Notes under the pieces: model-generated
Told to the model about the DNA's origin: nothing
Seen by the model: only the letters and a program-made list of their open reading frames with translations
Database searches by the model: none
Made by a program: the position numbers and the translations under genes
Origin: Opitutus sp. GAS368
Lineage (GTDB): Bacteria; Verrucomicrobiota; Verrucomicrobiia; Opitutales; Opitutaceae
Length of the DNA stretch: 13,636 bases
Assembly: GCA_945861235.1 (NCBI GenBank)
Contig: CAMATV010000043.1
Coordinates: 1-13,636 of the forward strand
Direction: 5' to 3'
Part shown: positions 1 through 6,175 of the stretch, in pieces
Numbering within the stretch: position 1 is the first letter of the stretch
Layout of the letters: each line of letters opens with the position of its first letter

Positions 1-1070
1 GTGATACCGTGCCGATCAATCATCTGCCAGAACCGGTCGGGCTCCGGCTGGTTGGGTGCGCCTTCGTAGATGAAGACCGTCGAGCCGTTTGAAAGCAGGC
101 CGTAGACGACATAGCTGTGGCCCGTGATCCAACCGATATCGGCCGAGCAGAAATAGCGGTCGGTCTCCTTCAAATCGAAAACATAGTGCGAGCTAAGTTT
201 GGCTCCCAGTAGGTAACCGGCGCTCGTGTGCAACACGCCCTTGGGTTTTCCCGTGGAGCCCGACGTGTAGAGAATGAAGAGGGGATGCTCGGAATCGAAG
301 GCTTTGGCTTTGTGGGTATTCGGCGCACCGTCCCAAGCGTCCTTCCACCACACGTCGCGACCTTCCTTCATCGTGACCGGATTACCGCAGCGTTTAACGA
401 CGATGACCGATTGGACGGTGGGCGTGTTGTCGAGGGCCTTGTCGACGCTGGCCTTGAGCTCGATGACTTTGCCACGGCGAAAGCCGCCATCGGCGGTAAT
501 CACGAGCTTGGCCTTACAATCGTTGATCCGATCCTTGATCGATTCGGCGCTGAAGCCGCCAAAAATCACGGTATGAATCGCCCCGACGCGCGCGCAGGCG
601 AGCATGGCGATCACCGCCTCCGGAATCATCGGCAGGTAGAGCGCAACCCGATCCCCGGCACCGACGCCCATATTTTCAAAGATGTGCGCCAAACGACAGA
701 CGTGAAAGTGGAGCTGCTTATAAGTGATCGTGCGGACGTCGCCCGGCTCGCCCTCGAAGATCAGCGCCGCCTTGTTTTCACGCGCGGTGCCCAGGTGACG
801 GTCGATGCAATTTTCGGACACGTTGAGTTTACCGCCGACAAACCACTTCGCATGGGGCGGCTTCCAATCGAGGACCTTTTTGAAGGGTTTTCGCCAGACA
901 AGTTGCTCTTTGGCCTGTCGACCCCAGAATTTTTCTGGGCTATTGACAGATTCATCATAGAGCCTTTTGTAGGCGGCTTCACTCCCAAGATTAGCTTGGG
1001 CTTTGAACTCGGCCGAAGGCCTGAATAACCGGTGTTCCCGGGAAACTGAGGTAATCGTCTGGTCTGGCAC
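1..1070 (-). CDS. acs: Acetyl-CoA synthetase, N-terminal part (C-terminus beyond window)
   Basis: This gene encodes acetate--CoA ligase (AMP-forming), which activates acetate to acetyl-CoA through acetyl-adenylate in the cytoplasm. Reading the minus strand from a GTG at 1070 gives 356 complete codons before the window edge. The family is usually about 650 residues, so roughly 290 C-terminal residues, including the catalytic and acetylated lysine, lie outside. The N-terminal ACS segment is visible (SPEKFWGRQA near residues 44-53, then WKPPHAKWFVGGKLN near 69-83). The adenylation P-loop YTSGSTGKPKG is at residues 268-278, followed by the Acs-typical YFCSADIGWITGHSYVVYGL and an EGAPNQPEPDRFW block just before the edge. 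An in-frame TAA at 1082-1084 leaves only four codons upstream of the GTG, and no other start codon occurs nearby, so GTG is the likely start. It has no Shine-Dalgarno sequence. The gene diverges from rho. The call is secure; only the start is inferred. Confidence 0.95.
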   Translation of the reverse strand, partial: MPDQTITSVSREHRLFRPSAEFKAQANLGSEAAYKRLYDESVNSPEKFWGRQAKEQLVWRKPFKKVLDWKPPHAKWFVGGKLNVSENCIDRHLGTARENKAALIFEGEPGDVRTITYKQLHFHVCRLAHIFENMGVGAGDRVALYLPMIPEAVIAMLACARVGAIHTVIFGGFSAESIKDRINDCKAKLVITADGGFRRGKVIELKASVDKALDNTPTVQSVIVVKRCGNPVTMKEGRDVWWKDAWDGAPNTHKAKAFDSEHPLFILYTSGSTGKPKGVLHTSAGYLLGAKLSSHYVFDLKETDRYFCSADIGWITGHSYVVYGLLSNGSTVFIYEGAPNQPEPDRFWQMIDRHGI

Positions 1071-1170
1071 GGTGTGTCGGATTTAGGGTTAAGAACGCGA
1101 AATTCGCGGCTCTTATCCCGCTGCGAGTTTCAAGCGTCAAGCGCGGGAGTTGTCTGTCTTCACTATTCGT
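1071..1170. promoter_or_regulatory. Divergent acs/rho spacer with a 26-bp dyad
   Basis: This 100-base non-coding spacer must hold the promoters of both acs (leftward) and rho (rightward). It contains an imperfect dyad at 1090-1115: taaga, then cgcgaa-a-ttcgcg (1096-1108, perfect 6-bp arms around one base), then tctta. The core could be a protein-binding operator or a small hairpin in either leader. I see no convincing -35/-10 pair for sigma-70 in either direction, so no promoter is assigned. If the upstream TTG at 1150 is used for rho, the spacer shrinks to 79 bases. Confidence 0.45.
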
Positions 1171-2475
1171 ATGGAAAAGAAAACCCTGCCCGCTCTCGCG
1201 GACACCTCCGCCGTCGCTGCGCCCGTCGCAACGAGTCTGGCTTCACCTGCAGCCGAAACCGGCACCGCAGCTCCGTCTGCAGCCCCCTCGCCTGCGCCTG
1301 CCCCCGCGCCTGCCCCCGCGCCTGCCCCCGCGCCTGCCCCCGCGCCTGCGCCGGTCGAACACACGATCCAAGTCGAAGGCGTGCTCGACATCGACCTCCT
1401 GCGGGGCGGCAACGGCCAACTCCTCGATCTGTCCCGCGGCGGCAAGCGCCGGCCGACCGATACGTTTGTGCCTAAAGAGCTCATCCGTCGCTTCAAGCTG
1501 CGCACCGGGTCCATGATCGGCGGCACCGCCTTTCCAGCCGACGGACGCTTTCTTAACCCGAAGATGCGTTTCATTGAAACCGTGGACGGCGTTCCGCTCG
1601 AAGATCGTCGCCAGCGCTGGGAATACACCGCGTTGACCACCGTCTCGCCCAACCAATTTCTCAAAATGGAATTGAAGGACGGTCGTCTCACGACCCGCGC
1701 CGTGGACCTCTTTTGCCCCATCGGCAAAGGCACCCGCGGCCTCGTCGTCGCGCCACCGCGCACCGGCAAGACCACGTTGCTCCGCGACATGGCCCTCGGT
1801 GTTCTGCAAAATAATCCCGAATGTCATGTGATGATTCTCCTCGTGGACGAACGCCCCGAAGAGGTCACCGACTTCCGCCGCAGCGTCACCGCCGCAGAAA
1901 TCTGGGCCTCATCCAACGATGAAGAGGTCGAGAATCATATCCGGATCGCCGACCTCTGCATCGAACGCGCGAAACGGCTCGTCGAAGTCGGCCGCGACGT
2001 CGTCCTGTTTGTCGATTCGATCACCCGCCTGTCCCGCGCGCACAATACCGCGCGCAACTCCGGCCGCACCGGCACCGGCGGCCTCGACGTCCGCGCCTTG
2101 GAAAAACCCCGTCAGCTCTTCGCCACCGCGCGCAAGACCGAGGAGGCCGGCTCGCTCACAATCATCGCCTCGGTGCTCGTTGAAACCGGCAGCCGCATGG
2201 ACGACGTGATTTTTCAGGAATTCAAGGGCACCGGCAATATGGAGCTCGTCCTCGACCGCAAGTGCGCCGAGATGCGTCTCTGGCCCGCCATGAACGTTGC
2301 CTCGAGCGGTACCCGCAAAGAGGAACTGCTCATCGACGCAAAATCGCTCGAAAGCATCCACTTTTTCCGCCGCGCGCTCGTGCAGCAAAAAATCGAGGAA
2401 GCTACCGACACGATGATCGCGCGTCTCTCCAAAACTAAGACCAACGCCGAGTTCCTCAAACTCCTGACCCGCTAA
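1171..2475 (+). CDS. rho: Transcription termination factor Rho, with Ala/Pro-rich N-terminus
   Basis: Rho is a homohexameric RNA-dependent ATPase/helicase that releases RNA polymerase from untranslated RNA. The 434-residue product (E. coli 419) starts with about 60 low-complexity residues, including an Ala-Pro run at 41-61, in place of a recognisable helical Rho N-domain. The RNA-binding OB/cold-shock domain follows (EGVLDIDLL at 69, PKELIRRFKLRTG at 101-113). The ATPase core shows Walker A APPRTGKTTLL (194-204), Walker B LLVDERPEEVTDF (223-235), VDSITRLSRA (281-290), the Q-loop SGRTGTGG (297-304), FKGTGNMEL (351-359) and SGTRKEELL (379-387). Two usually conserved places differ: RNP1 GFGF reads GNGQ (80-83), and the STFDEPxxRH stretch reads SSNDEEVENH (247-256). 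ATG 1171 is preferred. An in-frame TTG at 1150 would add seven residues, and neither start has a well-spaced ribosome site. The function is certain; the RNA-site changes may be lineage-specific. Confidence 0.96.
   Translation: MEKKTLPALADTSAVAAPVATSLASPAAETGTAAPSAAPSPAPAPAPAPAPAPAPAPAPAPVEHTIQVEGVLDIDLLRGGNGQLLDLSRGGKRRPTDTFVPKELIRRFKLRTGSMIGGTAFPADGRFLNPKMRFIETVDGVPLEDRRQRWEYTALTTVSPNQFLKMELKDGRLTTRAVDLFCPIGKGTRGLVVAPPRTGKTTLLRDMALGVLQNNPECHVMILLVDERPEEVTDFRRSVTAAEIWASSNDEEVENHIRIADLCIERAKRLVEVGRDVVLFVDSITRLSRAHNTARNSGRTGTGGLDVRALEKPRQLFATARKTEEAGSLTIIASVLVETGSRMDDVIFQEFKGTGNMELVLDRKCAEMRLWPAMNVASSGTRKEELLIDAKSLESIHFFRRALVQQKIEEATDTMIARLSKTKTNAEFLKLLTR
1294..1353 (+). repeat. 12-bp tandem repeat inside rho (Ala-Pro-Ala-Pro unit)
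   Basis: Four perfect head-to-tail copies of gcgcctgccccc occupy 1294-1341, and a fifth, altered copy runs to 1353. Each unit encodes two Ala-Pro dipeptides, so gaining or losing a unit by strand slippage keeps the frame and only changes the length of the linker ahead of the RNA-binding domain. The perfect DNA identity, rather than mere Pro/Ala codon bias, suggests recent expansion. Confidence 0.9.
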
Positions 2476-2491
2476 TCCCCCTAAATTCGCT

Positions 2492-2520
2492 CTTGCCGCC
2501 CGGTTCCTTAACCGGGCAAG
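2492..2520 (+). terminator. Candidate hairpin terminator downstream of rho
   Basis: An 8-bp perfect stem, gcccggtt (2498-2505) with aaccgggc (2510-2517), closes a cctt loop 17 bases after the rho stop (TAA 2473-2475). An outer cttg (2492-2495) can pair with caag (2517-2520) if the neighbouring bases bulge. No U-tract follows (next is cttcgccctc), so it may be a pause, a weak terminator or an mRNA 3'-end stabiliser. The next gene begins 46 bases further on in the same direction, so readthrough is plausible. Confidence 0.4.
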
Positions 2521-2566
2521 CTTCGCCCTCACGCCCGCCGTCCTCGTCCCTTCGCAAATCCACCGC

Positions 2567-4327
2567 ATGCATAGTTTCTCCGAGCAATGTCTCGACATGG
2601 CCCGTTCGATGTTGAGCCACAACATCGACTCCATCCAACCTGACGGCACTATCCTTCCCGCTCCCGGCGAGCTCCCTCGCCCCGACGAACCCGGCCACGT
2701 CGCCTACGCCCTCGGCGAATATTACCGCGCGACCGGCGAGTCCACGCTCCAAAACCACGATCTCATCGACCTCGCGGCGCGCTGCATTACCGCGCAAATG
2801 TTCACGGAGCCCCCGGCCGAGAACGGCCTCGCTTACGCCGCGCTCGGACTCCTTTGCTTCGGTCCGTCCAAGGATCGCAATCCCGTTTGGGAACGCCTCG
2901 TCGAGGAAACTCAGCAGCGGATCGACAAGTCTCTCCTGCATCGCAGCGACTACGACAACCATTGGCAGGCGTTCAACATCGCCAAAGCCGTCGCCCGTTT
3001 CAGCTTTGGCCTCTCGAAAAAAGACGAGACCTCACGGCTGATCGAGCGCATGTGCGAGCGCATCAACCAGACCAGCTCGGCCGGTTTCTTCGATGACGCC
3101 ACCGAGGGTTTTGGCGGCAATTACAATCTTTACGGTGTGATGAGCTTCGTGTTCGTCCGCTCGGCGCTGCAACTCCACGCCAACAGCGGCGTGCGTGATC
3201 GCAAGCTCCCGACCCTGCGCACCTACGGCGAAAAATACATCAAGATGATGCCCGACCTCGTCCGCTCGGACGGACTCGGCTGGGCCTTTGGCCGCGCCGC
3301 GGGTGCTTACGGCCAGATGCACTGCATCAGTCTCATTCTGCAGGGCCTGCGCGATGGCTGGATCGCCGACGACCAGAAGGTCAAATACTACGACATCCTT
3401 CGTCGGTTGTTCATGTTCTTTTACGAGACCTACCTCGACCAAGAGCACGGCTTCCTCGATCTCCGCGACGAAGAACGCACCGCCTACTCGCATCATACGA
3501 CGCGCATGGCCAACTTCGACGCCGCGCGTTACCTGTGCCAATGGTCGCGCCTTGCCAAAACGGTGTCGATCCCGCCCGGTAATCCAAAGGTAGAACCGCC
3601 GCGCACGTCGGGCCGCTTCGTCATCTTCGACAAGTCGAACCGCAAAGAACAGGGCCTCTTCCTCTACCGTGACGCCGACACGGGTCTGCACCTCCAAGTG
3701 CCGCTCATCAGCTCCGGCAAGACGCTCACGAGTGACTCACTGACCTTCCCTCATTGCCCCGGCATCTTCGACTGGCCGAACAACGTCTACGCGCCGATTA
3801 TGCTACCCGAGCTCACGTTCGGCGAGCACGTCACGCTTCCCGCGTTCTATGGCAAGAACTGCGTCACGGGCCTTGGTCTCCGCAACAGTTTCTACTTCCG
3901 CTACGAACAGCCCGAACTGATTTCCACGAAGGAAGAATTCATCAAGGGCCTCGGTAGCGTGAAGGTTCAGTGGACGTTTTGCGGGAATAAGATTGGCTGC
4001 GAATTCGCCTACACGGTCAAACAGCAGGTCACGCTCGACAAATTCCGCTACGCGCTCGCGATCGCTGCGCCGCACTCGAAATACCGCGTCACCGGCTCCC
4101 TCGCCCTCGGCCCGCTCGGCCAGCGTTGCAGCGTCGCGAAGGATGATTTCCAAGCGGTCTGGCAGGAGACCGAAGTGGTGAGTGCCGATCCGACCTACCG
4201 CACGAACTACGGCAAGATCCACTATTTGCAGTATCTCGTACGTGACCATCCGCTCATTATGCGCCCGGGCAACGTCTATCGCCTCGCGGTGAATTTCGAG
4301 CCCGACGTGACGCATACGGAAAGCTGA
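2567..4327 (+). CDS. Uncharacterised 586-residue protein, possible alpha/alpha-toroid plus beta-sandwich
   Basis: I do not recognise a named family with confidence. The product has no signal peptide or membrane segment, so it is probably cytoplasmic. The first ~335 residues are helix-rich, with regularly spaced aromatic and small residues: HVAYALGEYYRATG (44-57), NHWQAFNIAKAVA (131-143), GGNYNLYG (183-190), DGLGWAFGRAAGAYGQM (235-251), and AYSHHTTRMANFDAARYL (306-323) with paired histidines. From ~350 the sequence looks beta-rich (GRFVIFDK, GLFLYRDADTGLHLQVPL). This two-part order resembles heparinase-like or DUF2264-type glycan-processing proteins, but that is an impression from architecture only and no catalytic residue is assigned. 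ATG 2567 has no Shine-Dalgarno sequence. The gene is co-directional with rho, 91 bases downstream, and ends before a strong terminator. Whether it shares the rho transcript is uncertain. It is certainly a gene; its function is unknown. Confidence 0.88.
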   Translation: MHSFSEQCLDMARSMLSHNIDSIQPDGTILPAPGELPRPDEPGHVAYALGEYYRATGESTLQNHDLIDLAARCITAQMFTEPPAENGLAYAALGLLCFGPSKDRNPVWERLVEETQQRIDKSLLHRSDYDNHWQAFNIAKAVARFSFGLSKKDETSRLIERMCERINQTSSAGFFDDATEGFGGNYNLYGVMSFVFVRSALQLHANSGVRDRKLPTLRTYGEKYIKMMPDLVRSDGLGWAFGRAAGAYGQMHCISLILQGLRDGWIADDQKVKYYDILRRLFMFFYETYLDQEHGFLDLRDEERTAYSHHTTRMANFDAARYLCQWSRLAKTVSIPPGNPKVEPPRTSGRFVIFDKSNRKEQGLFLYRDADTGLHLQVPLISSGKTLTSDSLTFPHCPGIFDWPNNVYAPIMLPELTFGEHVTLPAFYGKNCVTGLGLRNSFYFRYEQPELISTKEEFIKGLGSVKVQWTFCGNKIGCEFAYTVKQQVTLDKFRYALAIAAPHSKYRVTGSLALGPLGQRCSVAKDDFQAVWQETEVVSADPTYRTNYGKIHYLQYLVRDHPLIMRPGNVYRLAVNFEPDVTHTES

Positions 4328-4349
4328 GGGGCTCAGCGAGTAGGAGGTA

Positions 4350-4385
4350 GCGGAGAGCGAGCATCGAGCTCTCCGCGCTATTTTT
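4350..4385 (+). terminator. Intrinsic terminator after the 586-residue gene
   Basis: A perfect 9-bp GC-rich stem, gcggagagc (4350-4358) with gctctccgc (4368-4376), carries a 9-base loop and is followed by gcta and then five T (4381-4385). It begins 22 bases after the stop codon. It is enclosed by a second perfect 9-bp pair, agcgagtag (4335-4343) with ctactcgct (4386-4394), so the whole 4335-4394 stretch can fold as one long interrupted hairpin. hisF starts only 40 bases after the T-tract, so either its promoter overlaps this structure or hisF depends on readthrough. Confidence 0.75.
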
Positions 4386-4420
4386 CTACTCGCTACCCAC
4401 TACCCACCACCCGCTACTTT
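4386..4420 (+). repeat. Degenerate 7-bp tandem array (ctaccca-like) in the hisF leader
   Basis: Five consecutive 7-mers read ctactcg, ctaccca, ctaccca, ccacccg and ctacttt. The complementary heptads cgagtag and gaggtag occur at 4337-4350 on the other side of the terminator stem, in the same 7-base phase. The array therefore doubles as the right arm of the palindrome around the terminator. It ends five bases before the hisF GTG, where a ribosome site would normally lie. It may be a dispersed intergenic repeat or a structured leader. Confidence 0.65.
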
Positions 4421-4425
4421 TTGGC

Positions 4426-5187
4426 GTGCTCTCTCGCCGCATCATTCCTTGTCTGGACGTCAACGCCGGACGCGTCGTCAAGGGCATTAAGTTTCAGCAG
4501 CTCCGCGACGCGGGCGACCCCGTCCAAAGCGCGAAAGCCTACGATGCGCAGGGCGCCGACGAACTCGTCTTTCTCGACATCACCGCCTCTAGCGACGGCC
4601 GCGGGATCATGCACGATGTCGTCGCGGCGACCGCCGAACAGTGCTTCATGCCGCTGACCGTCGGTGGCGGGCTGCGCACGCTGGCGGATATCGAGGCGAT
4701 GCTGAAGAGCGGCGCGGACAAGGTTTCGCTCAACACGGCCGCGATCAAAAACCCTCAGCTCATCGCCGACGCCTCCAATCGCTTCGGTGCGCAGTGCATC
4801 GTGCTCGCCATCGACGCGAAGCGCGAGGCCGACGGCCAGTCTTGGCGCGTTTACACCCACGGCGGACGCAATCCCACGGAGCTCAACGCCGTCGAGTGGG
4901 CGCGAAACGCCGTCACGCTCGGCGCCGGCGAGATTCTCCTCACCAGCATGGACGCCGACGGCACCCAAGCGGGCTACGACTGCGCTCTCACGCGCGCCGT
5001 CAGCGACGCAGTCAGCGTTCCGGTTATCGCCAGCGGTGGCGCGGGCACCCTCGCCCATTTCGCCGAAGCGCTCGACACCGGCCGCGCGAGCGCGGTGCTC
5101 GCCGCCAGCCTCTTCCATTTCGGCACGCTGACGATTCCCCAAGTGAAGGACTACCTCGCAGCGCGCGACGTCCCGGTGCGACGGTAA
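4426..5187 (+). CDS. hisF: Imidazole glycerol phosphate synthase, cyclase subunit HisF
   Basis: HisF is the (beta/alpha)8 synthase subunit. With ammonia from HisH it converts PRFAR to imidazole glycerol phosphate and AICAR, linking histidine and purine synthesis in the cytoplasm. The 253-residue product is of normal family length. It begins RRIIPCLDVNAGRVVKG (residues 4-20), with catalytic Asp11, and has LAIDAK with the second catalytic Asp130. Phosphate-binding glycine motifs are present: TVGGGLRTLADI (78-89) and VIASGGAGTLAHF (about 202-214), along with the HisF-typical MDADGTQAGYD. Translation starts at GTG 4426, since no in-frame ATG gives a complete N-terminus. There is no Shine-Dalgarno sequence; the repeat array and TTTTT occupy that position. 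No other his gene lies nearby, so its HisH partner must be elsewhere. The identification is secure. Confidence 0.97.
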   Translation: MLSRRIIPCLDVNAGRVVKGIKFQQLRDAGDPVQSAKAYDAQGADELVFLDITASSDGRGIMHDVVAATAEQCFMPLTVGGGLRTLADIEAMLKSGADKVSLNTAAIKNPQLIADASNRFGAQCIVLAIDAKREADGQSWRVYTHGGRNPTELNAVEWARNAVTLGAGEILLTSMDADGTQAGYDCALTRAVSDAVSVPVIASGGAGTLAHFAEALDTGRASAVLAASLFHFGTLTIPQVKDYLAARDVPVRR

Positions 5188-5270
5188 TCCCAACTCACCT
5201 ACGTAACGATTCAGCCCCAACCACAAAAGTGACTTCTTGCCTGTGACGGGTAAAAAAGCCGTTTTTCTGA

Positions 5271-5333
5271 GTTCGTAGTCCCGCCTTTAAGCGAAAGGTT
5301 TGACGGATTCCGCCTAGAGGCGGGACTACGAAC
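5271..5333. repeat. Inverted repeat with 16-bp perfect arms (REP/MITE-like element)
   Basis: The left arm gttcgtagtcccgcct (5271-5286) is the exact reverse complement of the right arm at 5318-5333, around a 31-base centre. The centre can fold itself: cctttaagcgaaagg (5284-5298) makes a 5-bp hairpin, and ccgcct-ag-aggcgg (5310-5323) is an alternative 6-bp hairpin that competes with the long stem. A-rich and T-rich tracts outside the arms could extend the structure. It contains no gene. Its placement between the stops of convergent genes fits either a palindromic dispersed repeat or a bidirectional terminator. Confidence 0.8.
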
Positions 5334-5519
5334 AAGGAGCTTTTTCCTAGCAGTGGAGTGTAGGGCCGTCACTTGCCGACGTGCAACTGCGCGACGGAAA
5401 ACCCGGCGTGGCGACAATCGCCAGCCCTCCGTCGATCAGTTTCCGGGAGCTCATTCCTAGACGGTGCTCCGACTGCATGGCAGCGGCTTACGCGACTCGC
5501 CCAGCATGACGGGGTAATT

Positions 5520-5542
5520 CACGGCCTGTGTCGCCGGCCGTG
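5520..5542 (-). terminator. Candidate hairpin terminator for the 191-residue gene
   Basis: On the minus strand, cacggcc and ggccgtg form a perfect 7-bp stem with a 9-base loop, beginning five bases after the TGA at 5548-5550. Only aatta follows rather than a U-tract, so intrinsic termination would be weak and Rho dependence is possible. Confidence 0.4.
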
Positions 5543-5547
5543 CGCGA

Positions 5548-6123
5548 TCACGAAGTCGTCGCCTCGGCCGGTGCCGCTGTCACCGCCATCGGCTCCAGGG
5601 CAGACGTCGCTCCGCCCGCTTTGAGTTTTGGCGAACCGACCAACACACTGAGTTGCTCCTGCACCGCCACGAAGAATTCCGGCGTGAGCTCCCCCAGCGG
5701 CACCTCGTACAGCAGCTTCGTCTTGGTGTGCTCGTAAACGTTTCGCTCACGATCGGCCGACCTGCCCTTGGGGCGCAGAATTCTCTTCCGCTCCAACATC
5801 AGAGCAAGAAACTGGAGCAGCCGTGTGCTTTCAGGAGTGGCCTCCGTCAGCGGATCCGCCAAGGTCACGAATAGATTTTCCGCGGTGAGCTTCAGCTCAC
5901 GGTCGGCATTTTCACCCGGCTTGCGCGGCTTGAAAACATGCACCCAGCGGCACACCACGAATCCCTCGGGGGAGAAATTGCCCGACTGCACCTCCAATAA
6001 GTCATAACGCACCACTTCCGTCGTCGTCGTCCGCACGAGAAAACAGGCGACCCGCGCACCCTCGACAAACGGCTCGCCGGAGACGACACAGGCGGGAGCG
6101 AGCGGCTGCAGATGCAATTCCAT
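5548..6123 (-). CDS. Uncharacterised 191-residue protein with Cys/Gly-rich N-terminal motif
   Basis: The function is unknown. The N-terminus carries ACVVSGEPFVEGARVACFLVR (residues 11-31), recalling small Planctomycetes/Verrucomicrobia proteins with a C-x2-[ST]-G-x-P/F-x2-G pattern; that likeness is from memory. A central helical segment, RLLQFLALMLERKRIL (101-116), is followed by a basic stretch and YEHTKTKLLYEVP (130-142), then ELTPEFFVAVQEQL (145-158). The last ~25 residues are Ala/Thr/Pro-rich and probably disordered. There is no signal peptide or transmembrane segment, so it is likely cytoplasmic. It is the only gene here with a purine-rich leader: aagaaagg sits two bases before the ATG, unusually close. 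It diverges from the 6176 operon across 52 bases, so the two may share regulation. It is a real gene judging by composition and conserved-looking motifs. Confidence 0.8.
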   Translation of the reverse strand: MELHLQPLAPACVVSGEPFVEGARVACFLVRTTTTEVVRYDLLEVQSGNFSPEGFVVCRWVHVFKPRKPGENADRELKLTAENLFVTLADPLTEATPESTRLLQFLALMLERKRILRPKGRSADRERNVYEHTKTKLLYEVPLGELTPEFFVAVQEQLSVLVGSPKLKAGGATSALEPMAVTAAPAEATTS

Positions 6124-6175
6124 AGCCTTTCTTGTTTACTCTCACCCGCCGCGGACGCTAGCACTTTTCCGCCGT

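Larger units (their letters stand above)
5188..5547. other. Non-coding stretch between hisF and the convergent 191-residue gene
   Basis: No convincing coding region occupies these 360 bases. Short frames run through the inverted repeat but lack any recognisable protein character. The stretch holds the 5271-5333 inverted repeat, flanked by short complementary tracts aaaaagc (5253-5259) and gcttttt (5339-5345). It also holds a hairpin at 5520-5542 just past the convergent gene's stop. Bases 5346-5519 show nothing I can name. Confidence 0.7.

Noticed and set aside
228..1028. 266-codon plus-strand open frame
   Set aside because: It is antisense to acs, whose motifs are unmistakable on the other strand; high-GC codon bias keeps the antisense frame open.
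1137..1827. Two long minus-strand frames (217 and 194 codons) opposite rho
   Set aside because: They lie over the rho N-terminus and show only Gly/Ala/Arg low complexity mirrored from the Ala-Pro repeat; no domain.
4386..4420. CRISPR-like array
   Set aside because: The units are 7-bp, contiguous and without spacers, so this is a simple tandem repeat, not CRISPR.
4414..5226. 270-codon minus-strand frame opposite hisF
   Set aside because: hisF is complete with both catalytic aspartates; the antisense product has no recognisable features.
5211..5417. 68-codon minus-strand frame through the 5271-5333 inverted repeat
   Set aside because: It is largely translated repeat DNA and Arg-rich; no start context or protein character.
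5373..5737. Short plus-strand frames near the 3' end of the 191-residue gene
   Set aside because: They overlap the better-supported minus-strand gene and non-coding sequence, with no conserved-looking stretch.
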